Below are positions 43,592 through 51,876 of a stretch of DNA of 64,000 nt, piece by piece (within the stretch, counting starts at the first letter, position 1; each line of letters starts with the position of its first letter). A program made the position numbers and the translations under genes. The DNA comes from Mucilaginibacter sp. PPCGB 2223 (GTDB lineage Bacteria > Bacteroidota > Bacteroidia > Sphingobacteriales > Sphingobacteriaceae): NCBI RefSeq assembly GCF_001705515.1, contig NZ_MDJS01000001.1:2046001-2110000 (forward strand), given 5' to 3'. The notes under the pieces are model-generated. The model had not been told where the DNA came from and searched no databases. It was given only the letters and a program-made list of their open reading frames with translations.

Positions 43592-45010
43592 ATGAAAAAA
43601 TATATAAGCGCTTTAGCATTGATCAGCCTGATCATCAGCGCCTGTTCGGTATCCAAGGATATCAAAACACCCAAAACGGAGTTGCCTGAAAATTTCCGCA
43701 ACGCTGCGGTTACGGCAACCGCCGACACCAGCAGTATTGCCGATATACCCTGGAAGCAGTTTTTTACCGAACCTGCTTTGCAGAAATTGATCGACAGTGC
43801 AATAGCTAAAAATTACGATATGCAGATCGCCATTAAAAATATAACGGCGGCGCAATTATTGCTTAACCAGGTTAAGTGGGACTATGTACCCGAAATTAAT
43901 GCGAACGTAACTGCTACTTCTACCCGCCCGGCAGACAATAGCCTGAACGGTTTGAGCCTGAGCCAGTATAATATCGGCCAAAAACATATCGAAGATTATT
44001 CGGCTAATGTTTCACTTTCGTGGGAAGCCGATATCTGGGGCAAGATCCGCAGCAAACAGCAGGGCGCTTTAGCTGCCTACCTGCAAACCACCGAGGCCAA
44101 AAAATTGGTGCAGACCGACATCGTGGCCGGCGTATCGCAGGGATATTATAACCTGCTGATGCTGGATGCTCAATTGACCATTGCTCAAAAAAATGTAAAA
44201 CTGAACGATAGCACTTTGCGGATTATTCGTTTGCAATACAATGCGGGTCAGGTTAGTTCGCTGGCTGTACAACAGGCCGAGGCGCAGCGCCTTGCAGCCG
44301 CGCAGCTGGTGCCTCAATTTGAGCAGAACATCGCCATACAGGAAAACGCCCTGCGTATATTGAGCGGGGTATTGCCCGATAAAGTGGCCCGGGGCGCCGA
44401 TCTGGAGCAGATCTCCGTTTCCGGAAACCTGAACACCGGAGTACCGGCTAACCTGATCAGCCGCCGCCCCGATGTGCGCAGTGCCGAATTGCAGCTGACC
44501 ATCGCTAATGCCAATGTGGGTATCAGTAAAGCCGCTATGTACCCTGCATTAAGTATAACTGCCAGCGGTGGCGTTAATTCGTTTAAGGCCAGCAACTGGT
44601 TCAACGTGCCGGCATCGTTGTTCGGTGTAGTTGCCGGCGGTGTGGTGCAGCCCTTGCTTGATCATAAAGAACTAAGCACCCGGTACAAGGTAGCGCAGGT
44701 CGAACGCGAAAAAGTGGTGCTGCAGTTCCGCCAGTCGGTACTGAACGCCGTGGGCGAGGTATCCGACGCGCTGGTGAGCATCGAAAAATTGAAATCGCAG
44801 GAACAAATCGCCGCTAACCGTGTGGGTACACTGCAAAAAGCTACAGGCAATGCCGATCTGCTGTTCAGGAACGGGTTGGCTAATTACCTCGAAGTGATCA
44901 CCGCTCAAGGCAATGTGCTGCAAAGCGAACTGGAACTGGCGACCATCAAAAGAAATGAGTTGAATGCCATATCGGCCTTGTACCGTTCGTTAGGTGGCGG
45001 TTGGAAATAA
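43592..45010 (+). CDS. RND outer-membrane factor lipoprotein (TolC/OprM type, NodT group)
   Basis: Outer-membrane exit channel of the pump. The lipobox is in LISLIISACSVSKD. Two OEP repeats follow, with the family's helical motifs: IPWKQFFTEPALQKLIDSAI, SLSWEADIWGKIRSKQQGAL, VGISKAAMYPALSITASGGV and NGLANYLEVITAQGNVLQSE. It has 472 residues. It is the last gene of the TetR-controlled operon and is followed directly by a strong terminator. Confidence 0.94.
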   Translation: MKKYISALALISLIISACSVSKDIKTPKTELPENFRNAAVTATADTSSIADIPWKQFFTEPALQKLIDSAIAKNYDMQIAIKNITAAQLLLNQVKWDYVPEINANVTATSTRPADNSLNGLSLSQYNIGQKHIEDYSANVSLSWEADIWGKIRSKQQGALAAYLQTTEAKKLVQTDIVAGVSQGYYNLLMLDAQLTIAQKNVKLNDSTLRIIRLQYNAGQVSSLAVQQAEAQRLAAAQLVPQFEQNIAIQENALRILSGVLPDKVARGADLEQISVSGNLNTGVPANLISRRPDVRSAELQLTIANANVGISKAAMYPALSITASGGVNSFKASNWFNVPASLFGVVAGGVVQPLLDHKELSTRYKVAQVEREKVVLQFRQSVLNAVGEVSDALVSIEKLKSQEQIAANRVGTLQKATGNADLLFRNGLANYLEVITAQGNVLQSELELATIKRNELNAISALYRSLGGGWK

Positions 45011-45017
45011 GTCGATA

Positions 45018-45050
45018 AAAAAGGCCCGCTTTAATAAAGCGGGCCTTTTT
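45018..45050 (+). terminator. Intrinsic terminator of the efflux operon
   Basis: AAAGGCCCGCTTT and AAAGCGGGCC form a GC-rich perfect stem with a short AATA-type loop and five Ts after it, 13 bp behind the outer-membrane factor gene. The preceding A-run makes it work in both directions. Confidence 0.9.
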
Positions 45051-45113
45051 ATGACGCATTATCTCGCTCCAGGATCAGCAGGCTTAACAAATAGTGAAAC
45101 CCTGGTTCTCATT

Positions 45114-45485
45114 TCACTTAATGGCTTGGCAAAACCGCAAAGTATTGCCATCTGCATCGGTAACATAAAATTCACGCCGGCCCCAGGTTTGGTCGGTTGG
45201 CCCCTGGTGTACCGGAGAGTTTGGTTTATGTGAAGTATCCAGGCCACGATTCTTGTATTCGGCAAACAACAAATCAACATCGTTCACCCAAACATAGATT
45301 ACTGAGCCGAAGAGGCGTTCGCTTTCGTAAGTGGTAATCTGTAACTCCGTATGTTCATGGCCAAGGTCAACGACCGGAGAGTCGGGCGTATCTTCGGGGC
45401 AGGTCATTACAAAATCGAGCACTTCGGTATAGTGCCTGATAGCAGCTCTCATATTGCTTACCTTGAAAAGAGGAATTATTTTCAT
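45114..45485 (-). CDS. VOC family protein (bleomycin-resistance-like)
   Basis: Compact 123-residue VOC-fold protein. It has KIIPLFKVSNMRAAIRHYTE at the start, a typical first beta-strand and helix, then GSVIYVWVNDVDLLFAEYKN and REFYVTDADGNTLRFCQ at the end. The final E/D-G-N-x-L-x-F pattern is typical of bleomycin-resistance and glyoxalase relatives. Ligand and activity are unknown. It stands alone, tail to tail with the efflux operon; its promoter should lie in the 45.5-45.8 kb gap, where I see no other gene. Confidence 0.8.
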   Translation of the reverse strand: MKIIPLFKVSNMRAAIRHYTEVLDFVMTCPEDTPDSPVVDLGHEHTELQITTYESERLFGSVIYVWVNDVDLLFAEYKNRGLDTSHKPNSPVHQGPTDQTWGRREFYVTDADGNTLRFCQAIK

Positions 45486-45787
45486 CGCACCAATTAATTA
45501 TGTTGATGATCGTTTCATTCTTTTATACTTTTATCTCGGAGTTAACCAAAATTAATAGTTTATTCAGATCTTCTTTAATAATGAAGGTCTTAAATTCGAT
45601 GACACAAGTTCTCCTGCCCCCAGGTTGATTGCAAGGCCTGCAAACCTGCTGACTTTACTGCTATGGATTTATTCCATAAACCAATTACAATTTCCAAAAT
45701 ATGGAAATCTACAAATCAAGAAAACATATCAAATATCTAATAATCAATAAGTTATGTTATTGGCACAAGCTATGTATCGAACTTGGT

Positions 45788-46192
45788 ATGAAAACGACCA
45801 ATCCACAACAAGTACAAGTTTTTTTAATCGATGGGGATGAGTCTCATCGTAACAGCTACCTTCATTCATTAAATGCAGGTGGAATTTCGAGTTGCCGGGG
45901 CTTTGCAAGCGTTGAAGACGGCATATCCGGATTAACAAACGGGCAGCCTGATGTCATCGTATTAGCCTATGGTATGTTAACCAGCAACGGTACCGACGTA
46001 CTGCAACGCATCAGAGATCTCGACCCATTTATTGATGTAGTATTATTGCCCGGCCCGTCCTACGCTAATGCGATGGAGAAGCTGACCCAGCTAAGCGGGT
46101 ACAATTACCGGCGGCGCGAAAACACCGACTATATACTGGATTATCTGTTAACGATCCTGTCCCGCGCTTCCAGAAGCAAACGTTCTGCCTGA
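45788..46192 (+). CDS. Pseudo-receiver domain protein
   Basis: Single response-regulator receiver fold (134 residues) with no output domain. VQVFLIDGDESHRNSYLHSL corresponds to the first strand with the acidic pocket (D15, D17), and GFASVEDGISGLTNGQPDVIV follows. The strand that normally ends in the phospho-acceptor Asp reads IVLAYGML: the acceptor is replaced (A60). The switch Thr/Ser and conserved Lys regions are also changed (LLPGPS; YNYRRREN). It is thus unlikely to be phosphorylated in the normal way and may be a protein-interaction module. I chose ATG 45788; 29 residues of unrelated sequence precede it in the open frame. No kinase is encoded nearby. Confidence 0.7.
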   Translation: MKTTNPQQVQVFLIDGDESHRNSYLHSLNAGGISSCRGFASVEDGISGLTNGQPDVIVLAYGMLTSNGTDVLQRIRDLDPFIDVVLLPGPSYANAMEKLTQLSGYNYRRRENTDYILDYLLTILSRASRSKRSA

Positions 46193-46219
46193 TCATCCGG
46201 TTTATTTTGTTCTGGTTAT

Positions 46220-47710
46220 TTAATTCATCAAACTATTTAACACATATCGCTGCCATTGCTCAAAAACCTGGTGAGGATATTGGTCTGCAATATTGGGTGT
46301 AATTGACGGTTTTTCGCCAATGAGTACACCGATCTCCTGCAAATCCGAAAATATCCCGGATTTCAGCCCCGCAAGGAAAGCCGCACCCATTGCCGAAGCA
46401 TCTTTGTTGCCGTGATACAATTGTTTACCCAACAGGGTTGCCAAAAACTGCAGCACAAAGCGGTTACCCGTCATGCCGCCGTTTAGCGACAGGCTTTTAA
46501 GCTGCACCTGCCCTTTCGTCTCCATATCGGCAATCACTTCATTGATCTGGAAAGCAATCGTTTCGAGCAGAGCACGCACGAGGTGGTTACGGTTACAATC
46601 GAAAGTCAGGCCGTAGATTTCGGCCTTCCGGCTCATATCCCAATGCGGAGCGCCCAGGCCGCTAAAGGCCGGCACAAGGTACACACCGTTGTTATCGGCT
46701 ACGGCGGTAGCCATGGCTTCGGTTTGGGCAGCATCTGTAAACAGGCCCATCTCGTTCTTTACCCATTCCACCATCGATCCGCAGGATACGATCACCCCTT
46801 CCAAAGCATAATGCACTTCCTTTTCGGTGCTCCAGCAAATGGTGCCCACCATGCCTTCACCGCCATCGGGCAATATATCGCCGGTATTGATCAGGATAGA
46901 GCAACCCGTTCCTAAGGTGGCCTTGGCCTTACCCTTTTCAAAGCAACCTTCGCCAAAGGCAGCAGCGTGCGAATCGCCGATCATCGCGTTTACCGGCATC
47001 GCCGACGGTAATATCCCTTCAAAATCAGTCTCCCCAAAGGCAGATGCCGATGCCTGGACGTTTGGCAAGTTAAGGTTCTCTAACCCAAATTGGCTTAGCA
47101 GCTCTTTATCCCAGTTTAAACTTTCCAGGTTAAAAAACAGCGTGCGAGATGCATTGGTATAATCGGTACGGTATTGCCGCCCACCGGTCAATTTATACAA
47201 CAGCCAGGTATCTACCGTTCCGAAATAAGCTTCGCCGGCATCGATGGCTTGCTTAACTTTAGTATGATATTGATAGAGCCAGATCACTTTACTTCCTGAA
47301 AAATAAGGGTCGATCAACAAACCGGTTTTGCTTTTGATTTCGGGTTTCAGGCCACGTGTTTCCAGTTCGCGGCAAACACCAACCGAACGCTTGCACTGCC
47401 AAACTACCGCGTTATACAAAGGTTCGCCTTGCTTATCCCAAAGTACAAAAGTTTCGCGCTGATTGGATATGCCGCACGTTTTGATATCGGCGATGTTTCC
47501 GCCGTTAGCAATAAAAGCATCTGTGCAGCCCTTAACAGCAGCCAATACATGTGTATAAATCTCTTCGGGATCCTGCTCCACCAAACCGCCTTCGAGGTAA
47601 GTGGTTTTCAGCGGCTCGGTAAATTTGCTTACGATACGCCCCTGCTCATCAGCAATGATACACTTGGTGCCGCTGGTACCCTGATCGATAGAGAGTATGT
47701 ACCGGCTCAT
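46220..47710 (-). CDS. GlpK-like FGGY carbohydrate/polyol kinase
   Basis: Cytoplasmic FGGY kinase, closest in pattern to glycerol kinase: SIDQGTSGTKCII, ISNQRETFVLWDKQGEPLYN, VVWQCKRS, GTVDTWLLYKLTGG, DYTNASRTLFFN, PAFSGLGAPHWD. Of the glycerol contacts known for E. coli GlpK, R85, E86, W104, Y136 and D246 are present. The two others differ: S247 stands where E. coli has Gln246 and S271 where it has Phe270. This opens the pocket and argues for a larger substrate. It has 496 residues. It is the last gene of a sugar operon with an Rbs-type importer, split transketolase and isomerase, and overlaps the permease stop by 4 bp. A ketose such as apulose would fit; plain glycerol remains possible. Confidence 0.82.
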   Translation of the reverse strand: MSRYILSIDQGTSGTKCIIADEQGRIVSKFTEPLKTTYLEGGLVEQDPEEIYTHVLAAVKGCTDAFIANGGNIADIKTCGISNQRETFVLWDKQGEPLYNAVVWQCKRSVGVCRELETRGLKPEIKSKTGLLIDPYFSGSKVIWLYQYHTKVKQAIDAGEAYFGTVDTWLLYKLTGGRQYRTDYTNASRTLFFNLESLNWDKELLSQFGLENLNLPNVQASASAFGETDFEGILPSAMPVNAMIGDSHAAAFGEGCFEKGKAKATLGTGCSILINTGDILPDGGEGMVGTICWSTEKEVHYALEGVIVSCGSMVEWVKNEMGLFTDAAQTEAMATAVADNNGVYLVPAFSGLGAPHWDMSRKAEIYGLTFDCNRNHLVRALLETIAFQINEVIADMETKGQVQLKSLSLNGGMTGNRFVLQFLATLLGKQLYHGNKDASAMGAAFLAGLKSGIFSDLQEIGVLIGEKPSITPNIADQYPHQVFEQWQRYVLNSLMN

Positions 47711-48675
47711 TCGTTTTTGGAGCTTGCTTTATCAATGATGACGGCCAGTAATATCACTGCACCCTTAACCACCTGCTGCCAAAACGGCGAAACGTTCAAT
47801 AACACCAAACCATTGTTTAATACACCTATAATGACCGCGCCCAAAACCGTACCCCAGATGGTGCCTTTGCCACCCGATAACGAAGTACCGCCTATAACCA
47901 CCGCGGCGATGGCATCTAACTCATAGCTGATACCGGCATTAGGCTGGGCCGAATCTAACCGTGAAGTCACCAATAAACCACCAACAGCAGCGAGTGCCCC
48001 GGCCAGTGCATACACCGTGATTTTTACTTTGGATATCTTAATGCCGGATAACCGGGCCGCATTTTCGTTACCGCCAATAGCATAGATATACCTGCCCAGC
48101 TGAGTTTTATTGGTGAGCACCACAGCGCCCAATACTACGATAGCTGATATCCAAACGGGTACCGGGATGCCTAAAAACCAGCCCGTACCAATAAAATCGA
48201 AATGATCGCCTAAAACAGAAATAGGAAAACCTTTGGTATATAACAATGTCAAGCCTCTGGCGATAGTCAGCATAGCCAGCGTGGCCACAAAAGGAGGTAC
48301 TTTAAAGCGAGTAATGGTGAATCCGTTAAATGCACCGACCGCCGAACCGGTGAGCAAACCCGCCATGATGGCGCCAAACAGGGTAAAACCAATATATAAA
48401 TCGCCCGAGGGAACATCCACACCATTTTTGAGCAAACCGGCAGTAATAGCACCGCAAAGGGCCAGTACTGAGCCTACCGAAAGGTCGATACCTGAGGTGA
48501 GCACCACGAGCGTCATCCCAACTGCAATGCAGATATTAACAGATATCTGCCGCATCACGTTCCAGCCGTTATCAACCGTCAGGAACTTATCCGACAGGCA
48601 GCTTAGCACAATACACAGGATGACCAGCGCTATAAGCGACTGGAACCGTGCCAAATTTTTTGTATTCAAACTCAT
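47707..48675 (-). CDS. Ribose-type ABC transporter permease (RbsC family)
   Basis: Inner-membrane permease of a CUT2-class sugar importer. It has 322 residues with about ten hydrophobic segments and the family motif VLTSGIDLSVGSVLALCGAI, as well as NENAARLSGIKISKVKITVY, the cytoplasmic loop that docks the ATPase, and AVVIGGTSLSGGKGTIWGTV. It forms a transporter with the RbsA-like ATPase (8 bp upstream) and the binding protein. The substrate should be the same small sugar handled by the isomerase, transketolase and kinase of the operon. Confidence 0.92.
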   Translation of the reverse strand: MSLNTKNLARFQSLIALVILCIVLSCLSDKFLTVDNGWNVMRQISVNICIAVGMTLVVLTSGIDLSVGSVLALCGAITAGLLKNGVDVPSGDLYIGFTLFGAIMAGLLTGSAVGAFNGFTITRFKVPPFVATLAMLTIARGLTLLYTKGFPISVLGDHFDFIGTGWFLGIPVPVWISAIVVLGAVVLTNKTQLGRYIYAIGGNENAARLSGIKISKVKITVYALAGALAAVGGLLVTSRLDSAQPNAGISYELDAIAAVVIGGTSLSGGKGTIWGTVLGAVIIGVLNNGLVLLNVSPFWQQVVKGAVILLAVIIDKASSKNE

Positions 48676-48683
48676 CTCCGGGT

Positions 48684-50189
48684 TTATAGGGTTTTAGGGA
48701 TAGCTGCTTTTAAAATATTGTCTTCGGATGCTTCTGCAGCGGTAAATTGGGCGGTAATACAGCCTTCGGCCATCACGAGCACACGATCTGATATGGTTAA
48801 TATCTCCGGCAGCTCCGACGATACTACGATAACGCCCATACCACCTGCCGCCAGCTCCAGTATCAGTTTGTATATCTCGTTTTTGGCGTTGATATCGATG
48901 CCGCGGGTGGGTTCATCCAACATCAAAACCTTCGGATTGGTAGCCAGGCATTTGGCCAGTACTATTTTTTGCTGATTGCCTCCGCTCAGGTTTTTTACCA
49001 ACTGGCTGGCCGACGACGTTTTGATTTGGAGCGAACCGATATATTTTTGCGCCAGTTGCTGTTCCTTAGCTTCGTTCAAAAAGCCCATGCGCTGCATTAC
49101 CGGCAAGGTGGTTAACCCGATATTAGTCTTGACATCCAAACCTAAAATCAGGCCGTCTTTCTTGCGGTCTTCCGGAACGAGGGCAATACCTGCGGCCATA
49201 GCTTCGCCGGGCGAGCGGAAACTTACAATTTGACCATCGATATTCACTGTACCGCCGGATAGACCTTCGTGCAGGCCAAAAATAGTTTCCAGCAGTTCTG
49301 TACGCCCGGCGCCCATCAAACCAAAAATGCCCAGCACTTCGCCGCGGCACAGGTTAAACGAAATATTTTTGAGCAGTTCGCGGTTTTTATGTTCGGGATG
49401 CTTAAGGTTGATATGCTGTACGCTCAGCACCGGAGCTTCGGCAGAAGCGATTTTGTTGTTGCGGATGACATTGATATCGCGACCAACCATTTTACGGATG
49501 AGTTCATCTTGAGTGATGGCTTTCATCTCGCCGGCCTCGATGGTTTTACCATCGCGCAATACAATGTAACGATCGGCAATCTTAAACAATTCATCCAGCT
49601 TATGTGATATGTAAACGATCACCTTGCCCTCGTTACGCAGTTCGGTGATGATACCGAACAGCACCTCCACCTCACTTTCGGTTATGGCCGATGTCGGTTC
49701 ATCCATAATGATCACTTCACAGTCGGTCAGCAAAGCTTTGGCTATCTCCACCACCTGTTGCTGGCCGACTTTCAGATCGCCAACAAGTGTATCCGGGTCG
49801 ATATTAAGCTTTAATCGCGAAAGCAATCGCTGTGTGCGGGTTTTCATCGCGTTCGCGTTAAGCATGCCCCAGCTATTGGTCAGTTCGCGGCCCAGAAAAA
49901 TATTTTCGGTAATACTAAGATATGGCACCAGGTTCAGTTCCTGGTGAATGATGGCGATACCGGCATTTTGCGCTTCGCGCGGATTGTTAAAATTCACCTG
50001 TTCGCCGCGCAGCAAAATACGGCCCTCGTAATCAGGGTAAACGCCCGAGAGTATTTTCATCAGGGTTGATTTGCCCGCACCATTCTCGCCCAAAATAGCG
50101 TTCACCTTTCCGGGATAGAGTTCCATACTCACATCCTGCAAAGCAATTACGCCGGGGAACTTCTTGGTGATATTTTGCGCGACCAGCAT
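48684..50189 (-). CDS. Ribose-type ABC transporter ATPase (RbsA family)
   Basis: Tandem-domain ATPase (501 residues) of a CUT2 sugar importer. The first domain has a canonical Walker A (LGENGAGKSTLMKILSG), signature region (VGQQQVVEIAKALL) and Walker B (VIIMDEPTSAI). The second domain has the degenerate Walker A FGLMGAGRTELLETIFG normal for this family, then the signature LSGGNQQKIVLAKCL and LMLDEPTRGIDI. It is placed between the DUF2291 gene (1 bp gap) and the permease (8 bp gap). Confidence 0.93.
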   Translation of the reverse strand: MLVAQNITKKFPGVIALQDVSMELYPGKVNAILGENGAGKSTLMKILSGVYPDYEGRILLRGEQVNFNNPREAQNAGIAIIHQELNLVPYLSITENIFLGRELTNSWGMLNANAMKTRTQRLLSRLKLNIDPDTLVGDLKVGQQQVVEIAKALLTDCEVIIMDEPTSAITESEVEVLFGIITELRNEGKVIVYISHKLDELFKIADRYIVLRDGKTIEAGEMKAITQDELIRKMVGRDINVIRNNKIASAEAPVLSVQHINLKHPEHKNRELLKNISFNLCRGEVLGIFGLMGAGRTELLETIFGLHEGLSGGTVNIDGQIVSFRSPGEAMAAGIALVPEDRKKDGLILGLDVKTNIGLTTLPVMQRMGFLNEAKEQQLAQKYIGSLQIKTSSASQLVKNLSGGNQQKIVLAKCLATNPKVLMLDEPTRGIDINAKNEIYKLILELAAGGMGVIVVSSELPEILTISDRVLVMAEGCITAQFTAAEASEDNILKAAIPKTL

Positions 50190-50190
50190 A

Positions 50191-50808
50191 CTATGGCAAT
50201 ACTTTTAAAGTAACAGGTATAACTTCGGGATCCTCTACATTCAAGCGCGCCTGGTTAAGTTCAATAGCTCCGGTAAACTCAACTTTGCTGCCTTTTTTCA
50301 CTACAGCTTTAAACGGCGGTATCACCTTGGCACGGATGATCTTGTTCACTTCCGACGAAATATTGCTCAGGTCGACCGTATTGCTGAAATCGTTCAGATT
50401 AATCAAACCCGAAGCATCGCGTATAGCATTACCAAACACAAACTCGGTAGCTATATACACGTTGTTATGACCGGTGGTGACCAGTTTTACATCGCTTTCA
50501 TCAATAGCGTCAACTTCGCCGGCACCTTTCACCATAAAAAAGCGTATGCTGCCAATGGTGAGCGCATGGCCATAGGCTGAAAAAGCTTCATTAGGCTGCG
50601 ATTTGATCTGCGTAAATAACTCATCTATAGTTATGGCTTTTTCGGTAACGGCCGGGAGTTTGTTATTCAGCATATCCTGAGCATAGGATGCGGCGTTGAA
50701 CGTTTTGGCGGGGGCTTTCATTTCGCTCAGCTTCCGAAAATAAACCGAGTTGTAAAGTGTGAAAGCAATGATCACAACCCAAATACCATATTTGTATACT
50801 TTTTTCAT
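50191..50808 (-). CDS. DUF2291 family protein
   Basis: Membrane-anchored periplasmic protein of 205 residues: one N-terminal helix (YGIWVVIIAFTLYNSVYF), then a mixed alpha/beta domain with FFMVKGAGEVDAIDESDV, the T-T-G-H-N-N-V-Y motif and FVFGNAIRDASGLINLNDFS. DUF2291 proteins occur almost only within ABC sugar-import operons, but their role is not established. Here it lies between the binding protein (6 bp) and the ATPase (1 bp). A role as an accessory subunit of the importer is the natural inference. Confidence 0.8.
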   Translation of the reverse strand: MKKVYKYGIWVVIIAFTLYNSVYFRKLSEMKAPAKTFNAASYAQDMLNNKLPAVTEKAITIDELFTQIKSQPNEAFSAYGHALTIGSIRFFMVKGAGEVDAIDESDVKLVTTGHNNVYIATEFVFGNAIRDASGLINLNDFSNTVDLSNISSEVNKIIRAKVIPPFKAVVKKGSKVEFTGAIELNQARLNVEDPEVIPVTLKVLP

Positions 50809-50814
50809 GCCTGC

Positions 50815-51750
50815 TTATTTTTTGCCGTAGGCTATGTAATCGGATATATTCTTTTGCGTCACCACCTCTACACCAACCTGTATCTTTTTCGGAAAATCGC
50901 GCTTGCCTTTAAAATATTCATCGGCATAATTGGCGGCAGTTTGTGCCATCACTTTGGGAAACTGCATGGCAGTAGCCAGTATCTTACCCTCCTTAATGCC
51001 TTGGATGGCATCCTCGGCACCGTCGAAACCCATCACTTTTACCTTATTGGCTTTGCCTGCGGCAGCCAGCGCCTGGTAAGCGCCCATAGCCATGGCATCA
51101 TTACCGCAAAAAACGCCGTCAATATCCGGGTGAGCCTGCAGTATGGATTCCATCACTTCCATGCCTTTATTTCTGTCAAAATCGGCGCTTTGCTGGGCAA
51201 CCATCTGCAAACCGGGATAATAATCAACCACGCTATGAAAACCTTTGCTGCGGTTCCAGGTGTTGTTATCGGCTACTATGCCCAATATCTCTACGTACTT
51301 GCCTTTTTTATGCATCTGCTGTACGAAGTATTTACCCAAATCGACACAGCCCGAATAACTATCGGAAAGTATCTGCGAGGTTGGCCCGGTAACTGAGTTT
51401 ACCTCCCTATCCATACAAAAAACCGGCACTCCGGCGGTTTTGGCCTTGTTCACATTTACCACCGAGCCATTGGCGTCGGTAGGGTTAAACAAAATGGCGC
51501 TGTAGCCCGCGGCAATGGCATTCTCAAAATTATCGGTCTCGGTAGCGGTGTTGTTTTGCGAATCGAATATCTTGGTCTCGTAGCCCAGGCTTTGCGCCTG
51601 CGCAGCAGCAGTTTGCGCCAGAAACACAAACCAGGGGTTATTGAGTGTCGATACGATAACGGCTACCTTTTTGGCCTTCGCTTCGACATTTTTATTATGA
51701 CAACCCGTCGCCGCAATAAGCAGCAGTAACAATATGATGATTCTTCTCAT
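50815..51750 (-). CDS. Ribose-type sugar-binding lipoprotein (RbsB family)
   Basis: Periplasmic binding protein of the CUT2 importer. The lipobox is in LLLIAATGCHNKNVE. The type I binding fold shows VAVIVSTLNNPWFVFLAQTA, SAILFNPTDANGSVVNVNKA, VPVFCMDREVNS and GVFCGNDAMAMGAYQALAAA. It has 311 residues. The ligand-binding Asp/Arg pattern (FNPTDAN, MDRE) resembles ribose/allose-type proteins, so a pentose or similarly small sugar is likely; D-apiose-binding proteins also belong to this group. Confidence 0.9.
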   Translation of the reverse strand: MRRIIILLLLLIAATGCHNKNVEAKAKKVAVIVSTLNNPWFVFLAQTAAAQAQSLGYETKIFDSQNNTATETDNFENAIAAGYSAILFNPTDANGSVVNVNKAKTAGVPVFCMDREVNSVTGPTSQILSDSYSGCVDLGKYFVQQMHKKGKYVEILGIVADNNTWNRSKGFHSVVDYYPGLQMVAQQSADFDRNKGMEVMESILQAHPDIDGVFCGNDAMAMGAYQALAAAGKANKVKVMGFDGAEDAIQGIKEGKILATAMQFPKVMAQTAANYADEYFKGKRDFPKKIQVGVEVVTQKNISDYIAYGKK

Positions 51751-51787
51751 GCAATATGCAGTATATATTCAGGTTCATAATTGGTTC

Positions 51788-51875
51788 AGGCCCCCTCTAA
51801 ATTGCGTTAGCAATCATGAATTCCATAAAAACTAACACTTATGAATAATCTCCCCTGTAGGGGAGGTTTTCTCTT
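51788..51875. repeat. Intergenic repeat, CT-rich hairpin type
   Basis: CCCCTCTAAATTG and AATCTCCCCTGTAGGGGAGG, with CTCCCC-tgta-GGGGAG as a stem (51850-51863). The same words occur at 53674-53765. It lies between the transketolase and binding-protein genes, the longest gap inside the operon, and may moderate the RNA level of the two halves. Confidence 0.5.
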
Positions 51876-51876
51876 C

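Noticed and set aside
45755-45775. TTGGCAC resembling a sigma-54 -24 box before the pseudo-receiver gene
   Set aside because: The -12 part (TTGC) is missing at the required distance.
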